Assembly: GCA_002373975.1 (NCBI GenBank)
Contig: DFKZ01000123.1
Location: 29,743 to 93,742 of the forward strand
From: Lachnospiraceae bacterium UBA3632
GTDB lineage: Bacteria; Bacillota; Clostridia; Lachnospirales; Lachnospiraceae
Reading direction: 5' to 3'
DNA length: 64,000 nucleotides
The notes beneath the pieces were generated by a model that saw only the letters and a list, made by a program, of their open reading frames with translations, was not told the origin of the DNA and made no database searches. This document shows positions 1 to 7,085 of the stretch, piece by piece; position 1 is the stretch's first letter; the number at the start of each line of letters is the position of its first letter. The translations under genes and the position numbers were made by a program.

Positions 1-150
1 CGTAAGCCAGTATGCTACGATGAGAAGGATCATTCTTACTCCGATGGGAAGAAACATGATCCCCTGATTGGCAAAGCTTGCAGCGATCAGACCTGCCATG
101 ATTCCGGCAAAACCGATGATCAATGTGATGATGCTTTTCTTTCTGCTCAT
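1..150 (-). CDS. membrane protein of unknown function, N-terminal 50 residues only
   Basis: The gene runs off the left edge, so only its first 50 codons are visible. They begin MSRKKS and then alternate hydrophobic stretches (residues 6-25 and about 32-49) with a short polar link, consistent with two membrane helices. The basic start suggests the N-terminus is cytoplasmic. The ATG is preceded only by a weak AAAG; a stronger AAAGGAGA lies about 19 bases upstream, which is far for a ribosome site, so the start is not certain. A strong promoter lies about 50 bases upstream. I do not recognise the family and infer no function. Confidence 0.6.
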   Translation of the reverse strand, partial: MSRKKSIITLIIGFAGIMAGLIAASFANQGIMFLPIGVRMILLIVAYWLT

Positions 151-200
151 AATCTTTATTCTAACGCGTATCTCCTTTTATTTTTCAGCTGATATTATGG

Positions 201-229
201 AGTATAAACCATGAAATAACATTTGTCAA
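201..229 (-). promoter_or_regulatory. sigma-A-type promoter for the left-edge membrane gene
   Basis: Read on the minus strand there is TTGACA at 229-224, a 17-base spacer and TATACT at 206-201. This is near consensus and points at the partial gene ending at the window edge. Initiation would fall near 193. Confidence 0.75.
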
Positions 230-236
230 TAATAAT

Positions 237-253
237 TTAACGTTTATCGTTAA
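237..253. promoter_or_regulatory. operator-like palindrome TTAACG-N5-CGTTAA
   Basis: A perfect inverted repeat with 6-base arms and a 5-base centre sits eight bases upstream of the -35 element at 224-229. Its position suits a regulator of the left-edge gene. I cannot name the regulator. Confidence 0.4.
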
Positions 254-342
254 TTTTTATACGTGTTATTTTAATTTATTAATGATAAAGCGCTGCGCAA
301 CGTTCTATTTTCCGTACATTGCCCGTTTTTCATAAAGATGAC

Positions 343-372
343 AAAAAAAGAGAGCTCTTGGCTCTCTTTTTT
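343..372 (-). terminator. rho-independent terminator after rplT
   Basis: On the minus strand the stem AAAGAGAGC / GCTCTCTTT (9 bp, 5-base loop) runs straight into a T tract. It closes the infC-rpmI-rplT operon about 48 bases after the rplT stop. A-rich flanks on the other side could let it work weakly in the opposite direction. Confidence 0.85.
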
Positions 373-419
373 ATAATCTCATATAGAATCGTTACTGCAG
401 ATAACACTCTGCGCTTTTC

Positions 420-776
420 TTAGCTTACTTTGCTCTTAGCGATCTCTGCAAGCTCTGCAAATCCCTCTGCATCATTTACAGCGAGGTCAGCGAGTACCTT
501 GCGGTTAAGCTCGATATCAGCCTGCTTAAGGCCATACATAAACTTGCTGTATGAAAGGCCGTTGATCCTTGCAGCTGCGTTGATACGTGCGATCCAGAGT
601 CTTCTGTACTCACGCTTCTTTTCCTTACGTCCTGCAAATGATGTAGCAAGTGCTCTCATAACGGACTGCTTAGCTACTCTGTACTGATTGCTTCTTGCGC
701 CTCTGTAGCCCTTAGCGAGCTTAAGAACGCGATTATGCTTTCTTCTGGCATTCATGCCACCTTTTATTCTTGCCAT
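420..776 (-). CDS. rplT: 50S ribosomal protein L20
   Basis: This 118-residue basic protein is L20, which binds 23S rRNA early in assembly of the large subunit. It shows the family start MARIKGGMNARRKHNR and the highly basic helical N-terminal half, and its length is normal for bacterial L20. It is the last gene of infC-rpmI-rplT, 84 bases after rpmI, followed by a terminator. In Firmicutes L20 represses its own operon by binding the infC leader; the leader here (before 1623) has the matching promoter-hairpin-terminator layout, so the same feedback is inferred. Confidence 0.97.
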   Translation of the reverse strand: MARIKGGMNARRKHNRVLKLAKGYRGARSNQYRVAKQSVMRALATSFAGRKEKKREYRRLWIARINAAARINGLSYSKFMYGLKQADIELNRKVLADLAVNDAEGFAELAEIAKSKVS

Positions 777-860
777 TTTCTTAATCTCCTTTCAAGACGG
801 AATGCGAAAAACGATGCATTCCCTGTCCGCTTAATATCGCGGGGTTAAACGACTGCCTGA

Positions 861-1058
861 TTATGCGTAAGGCAGGATCTTCTTCATGTTCTTAACATTT
901 GTTGCGTCCGTGATAGCGGGCTTTCTGAGATTTCTCTTATTCTTAGTGGTCTTCTTAGTAAGAATATGACGCTTGTAAGCCTTATTTCTCTTAAGCTTTC
1001 CTGTTCCGGTTACTTTAAAACGCTTTGCAGCGGACCTGCTTGTCTTCATCTTGGGCAT
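861..1058 (-). CDS. rpmI: 50S ribosomal protein L35
   Basis: This 65-residue, Lys/Arg-rich protein starts MPKMKTSRSAAKRFKVTG, the L35 signature, and has the usual length. It is a late-assembling component of the 50S subunit. It lies between infC (55 bases upstream) and rplT in the conserved order and carries a GGAGGAAA ribosome site ahead of its ATG. It is presumably co-regulated with its neighbours through the infC leader. Confidence 0.97.
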   Translation of the reverse strand: MPKMKTSRSAAKRFKVTGTGKLKRNKAYKRHILTKKTTKNKRNLRKPAITDATNVKNMKKILPYA

Positions 1059-1113
1059 AACTGTTTCCTCCTGAATAAAATATATATCTTAACTGTCAAA
1101 ATTCATTAGTTGA

Positions 1114-1623
1114 TTAATTCTTTTTTGCAGTTAAAAACAAACTCATGCTTCTGCCTTCAACCTTGGCGGGCTTTTCGATAACCGCCACATCGTTAAGAGC
1201 TTCCGCAAAATCATCCAAGACATGCTTGGTGGTATTCATATGAGCCATCTCACGACCGCGGAAACGAAGTGTTACTTTAACCTTGTCTCCTTTGGTAAGG
1301 AATTTCCTCGCGGCATTGACCTTTGTGTTAAGATCGTTGGTGTCGATATTGGGTGAAAGACGTATCTCCTTTATCTCAACCTGATGCTGCTTCTTTTTGT
1401 TTTCCTTTTCCTTACGGAGCTGTTCGTACTTGAACTTTCCGTAATCGACGATCCTGCAGACCGGCGGCTGTGCTGTGGGCGCAACCTTTACAAGGTCAAG
1501 CTCTGCCTCATCCGCAAGCGCCTGTGCCTCTCTCGAAGACATAATTCCGAGCTGCTCACCGTTAACACCGATCACGCGGACTTCCTTGTCGCGTATCTGC
1601 TCATTGATCATTAAATCGCTAAT
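1114..1623 (-). CDS. infC: translation initiation factor IF-3, AUU start codon
   Basis: IF-3 binds the 30S subunit, prevents premature 50S joining and proofreads the start codon and initiator tRNA. The 169-residue product has the N-domain (INEQIRDKEVRVIG), a basic linker near residues 70-90 and the C-domain (KVTLRFRGREMAH). The first ATG (1611) has no ribosome site. Four codons upstream, ATT at 1623-1621 follows AGGAGG (1638-1633) by nine bases and gives the start ISDLMINEQIR, read as Met. AUU is the classical infC start, used because IF-3 discriminates against it and so represses its own synthesis. I therefore place the start at 1623. First gene of infC-rpmI-rplT. Confidence 0.95.
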   Translation of the reverse strand: MSDLMINEQIRDKEVRVIGVNGEQLGIMSSREAQALADEAELDLVKVAPTAQPPVCRIVDYGKFKYEQLRKEKENKKKQHQVEIKEIRLSPNIDTNDLNTKVNAARKFLTKGDKVKVTLRFRGREMAHMNTTKHVLDDFAEALNDVAVIEKPAKVEGRSMSLFLTAKKN

Positions 1624-1629
1624 GGCTGT

Positions 1630-1752
1630 TTACCTCCTAAAGCCGACTTCATTGTGTCCTTTACAATGAAGCATAAAGTGCGATGCCTCAACGCACTTTA
1701 TGTGCGGAGCATCGGCGCAACACATGGTGTCCTTTAGCATGTGTTGATTCAT
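1630..1752 (-). other. possible 40-codon leader ORF ending on the infC Shine-Dalgarno
   Basis: Between the attenuator and infC, an open frame from ATG at 1752 runs 40 codons and stops at TAA 1632-1630, so its last codons AGG AGG TAA are the infC ribosome site itself. The predicted peptide has five His and four Cys, including CC at 11-12. It has no clear ribosome site at its first ATG; internal ATGs at 1737-1740 and 1723-1725 are alternatives, the latter behind AAAGGA. It coincides with three hairpins, so the open frame may be a by-product of RNA structure. Existence as a protein is unproven. Confidence 0.2.
1640..1745 (-). repeat. three tandem RNA hairpins in the infC 5' leader, two with the same loop
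   Basis: On the minus strand there are three stems in a row: CAACACATG/CATGTGTTG (1745-1717), ATAAAGTGCG/CGCACTTTAT (about 1701-1673) and CTTCATTGT/ACAATGAAG (1671-1647). The first and third loops share the sequence TAAAGGACAC. The middle loop holds GCATCG, which can pair with CGATGC just upstream, so an alternative fold is possible. They lie between the attenuator and the AUU start, where they would exist only in read-through transcripts. Confidence 0.6.
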
Positions 1753-1759
1753 TTGCAGT

Positions 1760-1792
1760 AAAAAAAAGTGGATAGACACCAATCTATCCACT
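1760..1792 (-). terminator. attenuator in the infC leader
   Basis: On the minus strand a perfect 10-bp stem AGTGGATAGA / TCTATCCACT is followed by eight T. It lies about 140 bases upstream of the infC start and about 120 bases after the promoter, so it ends transcription before the operon. This is the arrangement of L20-dependent attenuation in Firmicutes. Confidence 0.85.
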
Positions 1793-1912
1793 CGAAATCA
1801 CATTAACAGACCACAGATCATGCGGTATAATAATGGACGGTTACTCTTACGAGCTCACTTAAGGCTGTAAGGTGAGAGCGGATACTCTTCTTGATGTCCT
1901 TGTTTTAAGCAC
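1793..1912 (-). ncRNA. L20-type regulatory leader upstream of the attenuator
   Basis: The transcribed region between the promoter and the attenuator contains a stem pairing CTCACCTT with AAGTGAG around 1854-1876, then GTAAGAGTAACCGTCC. L20 leaders in Firmicutes fold into a mimic of the 23S rRNA site bound by L20, and that binding promotes termination. Position, length and operon fit; I could not run a covariance model. Confidence 0.6.
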
Positions 1913-1918
1913 TCTGAT

Positions 1919-1947
1919 AAAATAACACATCTAAAGTAACGTGTCAA
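1919..1947 (-). promoter_or_regulatory. sigma-A-type promoter of infC-rpmI-rplT
   Basis: On the minus strand TTGACA (1947-1942), a 17-base spacer and TATTTT (1924-1919). The -35 is perfect and the -10 moderate. It would give a leader of about 290 bases before the AUU start. No stronger site lies nearer infC. Confidence 0.7.
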
Positions 1948-1999
1948 CAGTTTTTTTCTATAATATAAACATATTTTTTAGCAGCCTGTTTTAGAAGAT

Positions 2000-3427
2000 C
2001 TATTTTCTTTCGGCTATCTCGCCGACCATGCGTTTGTACTCTTTCTCATCGATCTTATATCCCGCTTTCATGATAAGCCGGGCAGCTATCATAACAATAA
2101 GTGGGATCGCAACCATACCAATTCGAAGTGTCAGTGTCTGTGAGGGTTCCACTGTAGCGATGATCCCGTCAGCTATCCCCAGCGCTTCCTCGCTTGCGAT
2201 CTCGCCGCTTCCTATCCTAACTTCAAGATCGCTGATATTCTGGCTCACGGCGTAAATGCCGCTCACGATCAGTATCAGTGAGGCCGTACCCTGATTAAGA
2301 GCTCCGGAAAACTTGGATGCGAAGGATCTGATAGCTGAAATAATACTGTCGTGACGCTCCCCGAAGCGGTATTCGTCATATTCTATGGTATTGTTTATCA
2401 TCACCACCATTGCAAGGTTTACAAGGCCCTGACAGAAGAAAATGATCAGTCCCGTGGCCATAAGAAGTATGATGTTTTTGGGTATTACATAACCGAATCC
2501 GAGCAGAACGAGGTATCCTACTATCAACACTATCATACAGATCGTATATATTCTGCTCCTGCTTACCCTTGCCGACAGAACCGGATACACAAATTGGGCG
2601 GCAAGAGTGCCAAGCCCGTACATTACTGTAAAGTATGTCACAAGATCCCCGCTCCCGGAATATCCGAATTCAAAATAGAAAAAGTTGACTGCCAGAAGGA
2701 GAAGCAGCTGCTGCCCCACGCAGAATAAAACATAGGATATGCCGGATATGACAAGCTGATCGTTCCTTTTAAGGATCTTAAACATCGATCTTATATTTAC
2801 CTGCTCGGCGTTATCCTTTCGTTCTTTTTCGGTGACGCCCAGAAATGTGAGTGTCTGGAACAAAAGGAATGCCAGCGCCACAATGAGTCCGACGGTCCGG
2901 AATGCGGATACTGCATTGCCTGCTATGACCATAGGTACCACTCCTGCAACGGAGAACTGTCCGACGCAAACGAAGATGCCCATGAGAGTCACGAGCGAAT
3001 CTCTCTCTTTTGGGTCGCTGGAAAGGCTGGGGAGCATTCCCCAGTATGCGATGTCATTAATTGTGTAAGTCATTCCCCAAAGCAGATACATTATACAGAA
3101 GAAAATAACAAATGCCCATCCTGTGGGGCGCACCGTAAACATGAGTGCGATCACTATCGCATTTAGCACGGCTCCAACAATGATAAACGGCCTGTATTTA
3201 CCGGCCTTAAAGTGGCTGTTCTCGATTATGGAACTCATAAGCAGATCGTTAACCGCGTCCCATATCATGCACACAACCATGGTTACGGATATCACGGTGA
3301 ACTGTATCACCTCAAGCTTCATAGTGTACTGGATGTATGTAAGGAGGAACATGCTCACAAGAGTGTAAGCGGCATCTCGCCCCGTAGCTCCCACGCAATA
3401 TGACCATTTTGTTTTCTTATCGACCAT
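2000..3427 (-). CDS. sugar:cation symporter, GPH (MelB-like) family
   Basis: The 475-residue protein has about twelve membrane segments and begins with the family's characteristic N-terminal pattern (SYCVGATGRDAAYT, about residues 9-22). GPH carriers import glycosides, pentosides or hexuronides with Na+ or H+. It follows a cytosolic GH43 gene by 68 bases in the same direction, so it probably imports the arabino- or xylo-oligosaccharides which that enzyme trims. AAAGGT seven bases upstream supports the ATG at 3427. Substrate cannot be read from the sequence. I see no clear terminator before the infC promoter region. Confidence 0.85.
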   Translation of the reverse strand: MVDKKTKWSYCVGATGRDAAYTLVSMFLLTYIQYTMKLEVIQFTVISVTMVVCMIWDAVNDLLMSSIIENSHFKAGKYRPFIIVGAVLNAIVIALMFTVRPTGWAFVIFFCIMYLLWGMTYTINDIAYWGMLPSLSSDPKERDSLVTLMGIFVCVGQFSVAGVVPMVIAGNAVSAFRTVGLIVALAFLLFQTLTFLGVTEKERKDNAEQVNIRSMFKILKRNDQLVISGISYVLFCVGQQLLLLLAVNFFYFEFGYSGSGDLVTYFTVMYGLGTLAAQFVYPVLSARVSRSRIYTICMIVLIVGYLVLLGFGYVIPKNIILLMATGLIIFFCQGLVNLAMVVMINNTIEYDEYRFGERHDSIISAIRSFASKFSGALNQGTASLILIVSGIYAVSQNISDLEVRIGSGEIASEEALGIADGIIATVEPSQTLTLRIGMVAIPLIVMIAARLIMKAGYKIDEKEYKRMVGEIAERK

Positions 3428-3495
3428 GACTTATACCTTTTCAATCTTATAAACTGAGCCCATCTGTTTCAATCTGTCGTTTTTGTTTTCTTTGG

Positions 3496-4413
3496 TTAAA
3501 CTTCATCCACCCCGTCACATTTGGGGATTACATCTATGGACCCATCCTCGTTATAGGTAAACTCCGCAACGCAGACGCTTCTGTGGAAAAGGCTTCCCCC
3601 GGGAAGCTCTCCTGTGTGGTAAAAGAGATAGGAATGTCCCTTGAAATCCGCGATTCCGGGATGGTTTGTAAAGACACCTCCCTCGCTTGTCATGAGCACT
3701 CCTCCGTATTTCCATGGGCCGGTAGGGCCTTCGGATGTGGAATAAGCGAGATGCTCATCCTGCTCTCCTACGGCAAATGCGGCGTACACCATGTAATAAA
3801 GGCCGTTTTTCTTATAAAACCAGGGGCCCTCCCCGTAGGATGTTCCTGTATCGTGGCTGCCTTTGTTAAAGGCTTCCTCGCTCATAGGCACCTTCACAAT
3901 GCCCACCTTCTCGTCATAGGAGATCATATCCTCGTTCAAAAGAACATATCTGAGTTCGGGATTACCGAAATAGAGATAAGCCTGTCCGTCATCATCTATA
4001 TAGACCGTCGGATCGATATCGTTCCAGTCACCCTCTGCGATGAGCGGGTGGCCAAGATCCTTGAACGGCCCTGTGGGGCTGTCGGAGATACCTACCGCGA
4101 TTGCCATTCCGTCATCCTTTTTGTGTACGGGGCAATACAGATAATACTTTCCGTTCCTCTCGATGCACTGAGGAGCCCATGCCCTGTCGTCCGCCCACTC
4201 GATATCATCAAGTGAAAAAATCTTTCCATGATCGGTCCAGTTAACCATATCCTTTGTAGAAAAGCATCTCCAGTCGTACATCGTGTAGAAATCATTTACA
4301 AGCTCATCCTCGTCGTGAGTAGTGTAGAGATAGAGCGTGTCTCCCACCACCATGGGCGCAGGATCCGCTGTATAGATGTTTTTCATTATAGGGTTGGAGC
4401 TGCGTTTTTTCAT
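3496..4413 (-). CDS. glycoside hydrolase family 43 (xylosidase/arabinofuranosidase type)
   Basis: This 305-residue enzyme is a single five-bladed-propeller GH43 domain with no signal peptide, so it acts in the cytoplasm on short imported oligosaccharides. The three acidic residues expected of the family are visible: Asp17 (TADPAP, base), Asp134 (DIDPTVY, pKa modulator) and Glu195 (YGEGPWFY, acid). GH43 enzymes invert configuration when cleaving arabinose or xylose side chains and ends. It is the first gene of a two-gene operon with a GPH symporter. The start has AAAGGA ten bases upstream. The exact linkage is not predictable here. Confidence 0.88.
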   Translation of the reverse strand: MKKRSSNPIMKNIYTADPAPMVVGDTLYLYTTHDEDELVNDFYTMYDWRCFSTKDMVNWTDHGKIFSLDDIEWADDRAWAPQCIERNGKYYLYCPVHKKDDGMAIAVGISDSPTGPFKDLGHPLIAEGDWNDIDPTVYIDDDGQAYLYFGNPELRYVLLNEDMISYDEKVGIVKVPMSEEAFNKGSHDTGTSYGEGPWFYKKNGLYYMVYAAFAVGEQDEHLAYSTSEGPTGPWKYGGVLMTSEGGVFTNHPGIADFKGHSYLFYHTGELPGGSLFHRSVCVAEFTYNEDGSIDVIPKCDGVDEV

Positions 4414-4471
4414 AAGATGATGTTCCTTTCTTTCAACCGTTTATCCGCATTTATTATTCTTTGATGCTTTT

Positions 4472-4494
4472 GTTATACGATAAACATTTTATCA
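4472..4494 (-). promoter_or_regulatory. -10 element and operator-like inverted repeat upstream of GH43
   Basis: An inverted repeat TGATAAA-ATG-TTTATCG (4494-4478) lies next to TATAAC (4477-4472) on the minus strand. No good -35 is present at the right distance. A sugar-responsive regulator binding here would overlap the promoter. The regulator is not identified. Confidence 0.4.
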
Positions 4495-4526
4495 CAATAG
4501 GGTCTGCTGTGCGAAAAGAATTACAC

Positions 4527-4558
4527 AAAAAAAGGATGCTTCCTCTCGGAAGCATCCT
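4527..4558 (-). terminator. rho-independent terminator of the ABC export operon
   Basis: On the minus strand an 11-bp perfect stem AGGATGCTTCC / GGAAGCATCCT with a GAGA tetraloop is followed by seven T. It lies 37 bases after the last permease gene. Confidence 0.9.
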
Positions 4559-4594
4559 ATACAAACTGTATTAAACATCATGATTAATCTCCCA

Positions 4595-5809
4595 CTACGA
4601 CCTGAGTGCGTCGATGGGAGTCATGCGGGCAGCCTTTCTTGCGGGATAGAGGCCGAAGAACACGCCGATACCCATGGAAAACGCCGCAACTCCCAGCATG
4701 AAAAAGATATTGAAGGAAGGTGCGATCTCCATTCCTGCTGCTGTCTTAACGATAAGGCTTGCAAGCAATGAGAAGCCATATCCGAGCAGGATACCTATCA
4801 CTCCGCCCATGAGCGATATCATTCCGGATTCGATAAGGAACTGCCACAGGATTGATGATGTTCTGGCTCCGAGGGACTTTCTGATCCCGATCTCGCGGGT
4901 TCTCTCCGTAACGGATACAAGCATGATGTTCATTACCCCGACTCCGCCGACAAAAAGCGATATCCCTGCGACAAGCATCACGAATGCCGTGATGGCGGTA
5001 AGGATCGTCGAAAAGCTTGAAATACTGGAGCTGAGCTCGTATGTTTTGACAGTATCACTGCCTCTCTCATTCATGGATGCTTCTATAAAGCGCCTTCCTT
5101 TGGCGGACATTTCTGCCACATTATCCGGCGAATCGACAAATATGACTGCATCGGAAACAAGGTCAAGATCCACTCCGAACATATCCCTTGTCACTGTTGA
5201 CGGGATCTCTACAGAATAACCCGAAGCACCGGTAAGCAGATTTCCTATGGTGGAAGAGGCTTTTCTCACTCCGACCACCCTCAGGGCAAAATCCCTTCCG
5301 TAAGCGGTTATCTCAAGCCTCTCGCCGACTGCATCCTCTTTTCCGAAAAATGCCTTCGCTCCCGCGGTATCAATAACGCAGACCATATCTCCCTCATTCC
5401 ACTGCTCCCCACTGAAATATGTTCCGTAAAGTATCTCGGCGGAATTATTCTTTTCAAGGTCGGTCCTGCCTGAGCGGACCATGACCTTCTCTTCCTTCCT
5501 CCCCCGCACAACACTGCCGTTAAAGGCATATATCTCGGTGAATCCCGTAATATGATCATACTTTTCGCAGAGCGTCTCAATGGTAGAGACAGGAATACGT
5601 TTGGTTCCCACCGTATATACTTCAAAGTTGGAGCCTATGATACCGTTAAGCGATCCCGAGATCCAGTTTTTGACACCGTTACCTATGGACATTACGGCCA
5701 CCACGGAAGATATCCCTATAATGATTCCGAGCATGGTAAGGAAAGCCCGGACTTTGTTCGAGCGAATATTAAAAAATGCCATTTTCCAATATTCAAAAAA
5801 CTTTCCCAT
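4595..5809 (-). CDS. ABC transporter permease, MacB/FtsX family (second permease)
   Basis: The 404-residue protein has the MacB layout: one N-terminal helix (about 20-42, in AFLTMLGIIIGISSVVAV), a large extracytoplasmic domain (about 45-270) and three C-terminal helices with the conserved GGVGVMNIMLVSVTERTREIG loop region and the closing PARKAARMTPIDALR. Such permeases do not pass substrate through the membrane but drive an adaptor or extract lipids or peptides. It is last in an ATPase-adaptor-permease-permease operon, 19 bases after its paralogue. Two full-length permeases suggest a heterodimer. The exported substrate is unknown; antimicrobial peptide or lipoprotein-type cargo would fit the family. 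Confidence 0.88.
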   Translation of the reverse strand: MGKFFEYWKMAFFNIRSNKVRAFLTMLGIIIGISSVVAVMSIGNGVKNWISGSLNGIIGSNFEVYTVGTKRIPVSTIETLCEKYDHITGFTEIYAFNGSVVRGRKEEKVMVRSGRTDLEKNNSAEILYGTYFSGEQWNEGDMVCVIDTAGAKAFFGKEDAVGERLEITAYGRDFALRVVGVRKASSTIGNLLTGASGYSVEIPSTVTRDMFGVDLDLVSDAVIFVDSPDNVAEMSAKGRRFIEASMNERGSDTVKTYELSSSISSFSTILTAITAFVMLVAGISLFVGGVGVMNIMLVSVTERTREIGIRKSLGARTSSILWQFLIESGMISLMGGVIGILLGYGFSLLASLIVKTAAGMEIAPSFNIFFMLGVAAFSMGIGVFFGLYPARKAARMTPIDALRS

Positions 5810-5828
5810 TCTGATAATAACTCCCGTG

Positions 5829-7082
5829 TTATTCCTGTCTGAGGGCTTCTATAGGGCTCAGCTTTGCAGCCTTCCTTGCCGGATATATTCCGAAGAATAT
5901 ACCTATCGCGGTAGAAAAGGCAGTGATCAAAAATACTGTGAGTGCATTTATCTGAGCCACGATCTCCATGCCTGCCACCTTAGAAATGATAAAGCAGATG
6001 AGCTCCCCTCCCAGATATCCGAACAAAAGGCCAAATATTCCTCCCAGAAATGTGAGAAGTGCCGCTTCAGCAAGAAACTGAATGATAATGGATGAAGTGC
6101 GGGCTCCCAGTGCCTTTCTTATACCTATCTCCCGCGTTCTCTCCGTCACTGACACCAGCATGATATTCATAACTCCCACACCGCCTACACCAAGTGATAT
6201 GGCAGCGACAAAAGCGATAAAGATGGTTATGTAGTTTACGATCTTCATTATACTGTCGAGATATGAGGTGAAAGAGATATAATTGATCTTTTCCTGACCG
6301 CGCAGATTCTTCTTCGCTTCAAGGTAAACGATGATCTTCCTGACAGTGTCCTCCGCGTCCTTTACTGAATCGGACATGAAAAGAACCTGAAGAAACGAAG
6401 CATCATCATCTCCGCTGATCTGTCTGTACAGAGTATAAGGCATCTCGAATTCCACTTCATCCTCCATATATGTCAGATTGTAAAGTTCCGAATCCGATCT
6501 GTCCCTGACTCCTACCACGCGGAGCTCACGCGATACTCCGTCAAGCTCGAAGTTAAAGGTCTGACCCACCACATCCGTGTGACCGAAAAGATTTCTTGCA
6601 GAATTATAATTCAGCACACATACTGGAGATGCCGATTCATATTCTTCATCGGTAAAATATCTTCCTGCCACATACCCCTGGGGCTTCTGAGATTCATAGG
6701 TCTCGTTGACCGCATAGTAATATGCCGTCTTTTCGCCTTTAAGAGAATATGCCTTGCCATATCCCGCTTCCTCCATAGATAAAGTCTTGATATGCGGGAA
6801 GCTTTCCCTTATGGCATCAATCTCCTCCGGAGTGATGGCTGCCTCCGGGTAGACCTCGGTAATAGCCATCCCCTGTATCTTACCGGCAGTGATATATGTC
6901 TGACCTCCGAAAGCGGAGTCCAGCTGCCCCGATATGGAACCTTTTACTCCGTTTCCGACAGATACTATCATTATTACCGAACCGATTCCGATAATGATGC
7001 CGAACATGGTCAGGATCGAACGCATCTTGTTGTCGAGTATGCTCTTTATTGAAATTTTCAGATACTCAAGAAACTGTCCCAT
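5829..7082 (-). CDS. ABC transporter permease, MacB/FtsX family (first permease)
   Basis: The 417-residue protein is a clear paralogue of its downstream neighbour: N-terminal helix (SILTMFGIIIGIGSVIMI), extracytoplasmic domain of about 220 residues and C-terminal membrane part with VGGVGVMNIMLVSVTERTREIG-type sequence and PARKAAKLSPIEALR at the end. It starts three bases after the adaptor stop, which implies translational coupling. It probably pairs with the other permease and the LolD/MacB-type ATPase at the head of the operon. Substrate unknown. Confidence 0.88.
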   Translation of the reverse strand: MGQFLEYLKISIKSILDNKMRSILTMFGIIIGIGSVIMIVSVGNGVKGSISGQLDSAFGGQTYITAGKIQGMAITEVYPEAAITPEEIDAIRESFPHIKTLSMEEAGYGKAYSLKGEKTAYYYAVNETYESQKPQGYVAGRYFTDEEYESASPVCVLNYNSARNLFGHTDVVGQTFNFELDGVSRELRVVGVRDRSDSELYNLTYMEDEVEFEMPYTLYRQISGDDDASFLQVLFMSDSVKDAEDTVRKIIVYLEAKKNLRGQEKINYISFTSYLDSIMKIVNYITIFIAFVAAISLGVGGVGVMNIMLVSVTERTREIGIRKALGARTSSIIIQFLAEAALLTFLGGIFGLLFGYLGGELICFIISKVAGMEIVAQINALTVFLITAFSTAIGIFFGIYPARKAAKLSPIEALRQE

Positions 7083-7085
7083 TTA

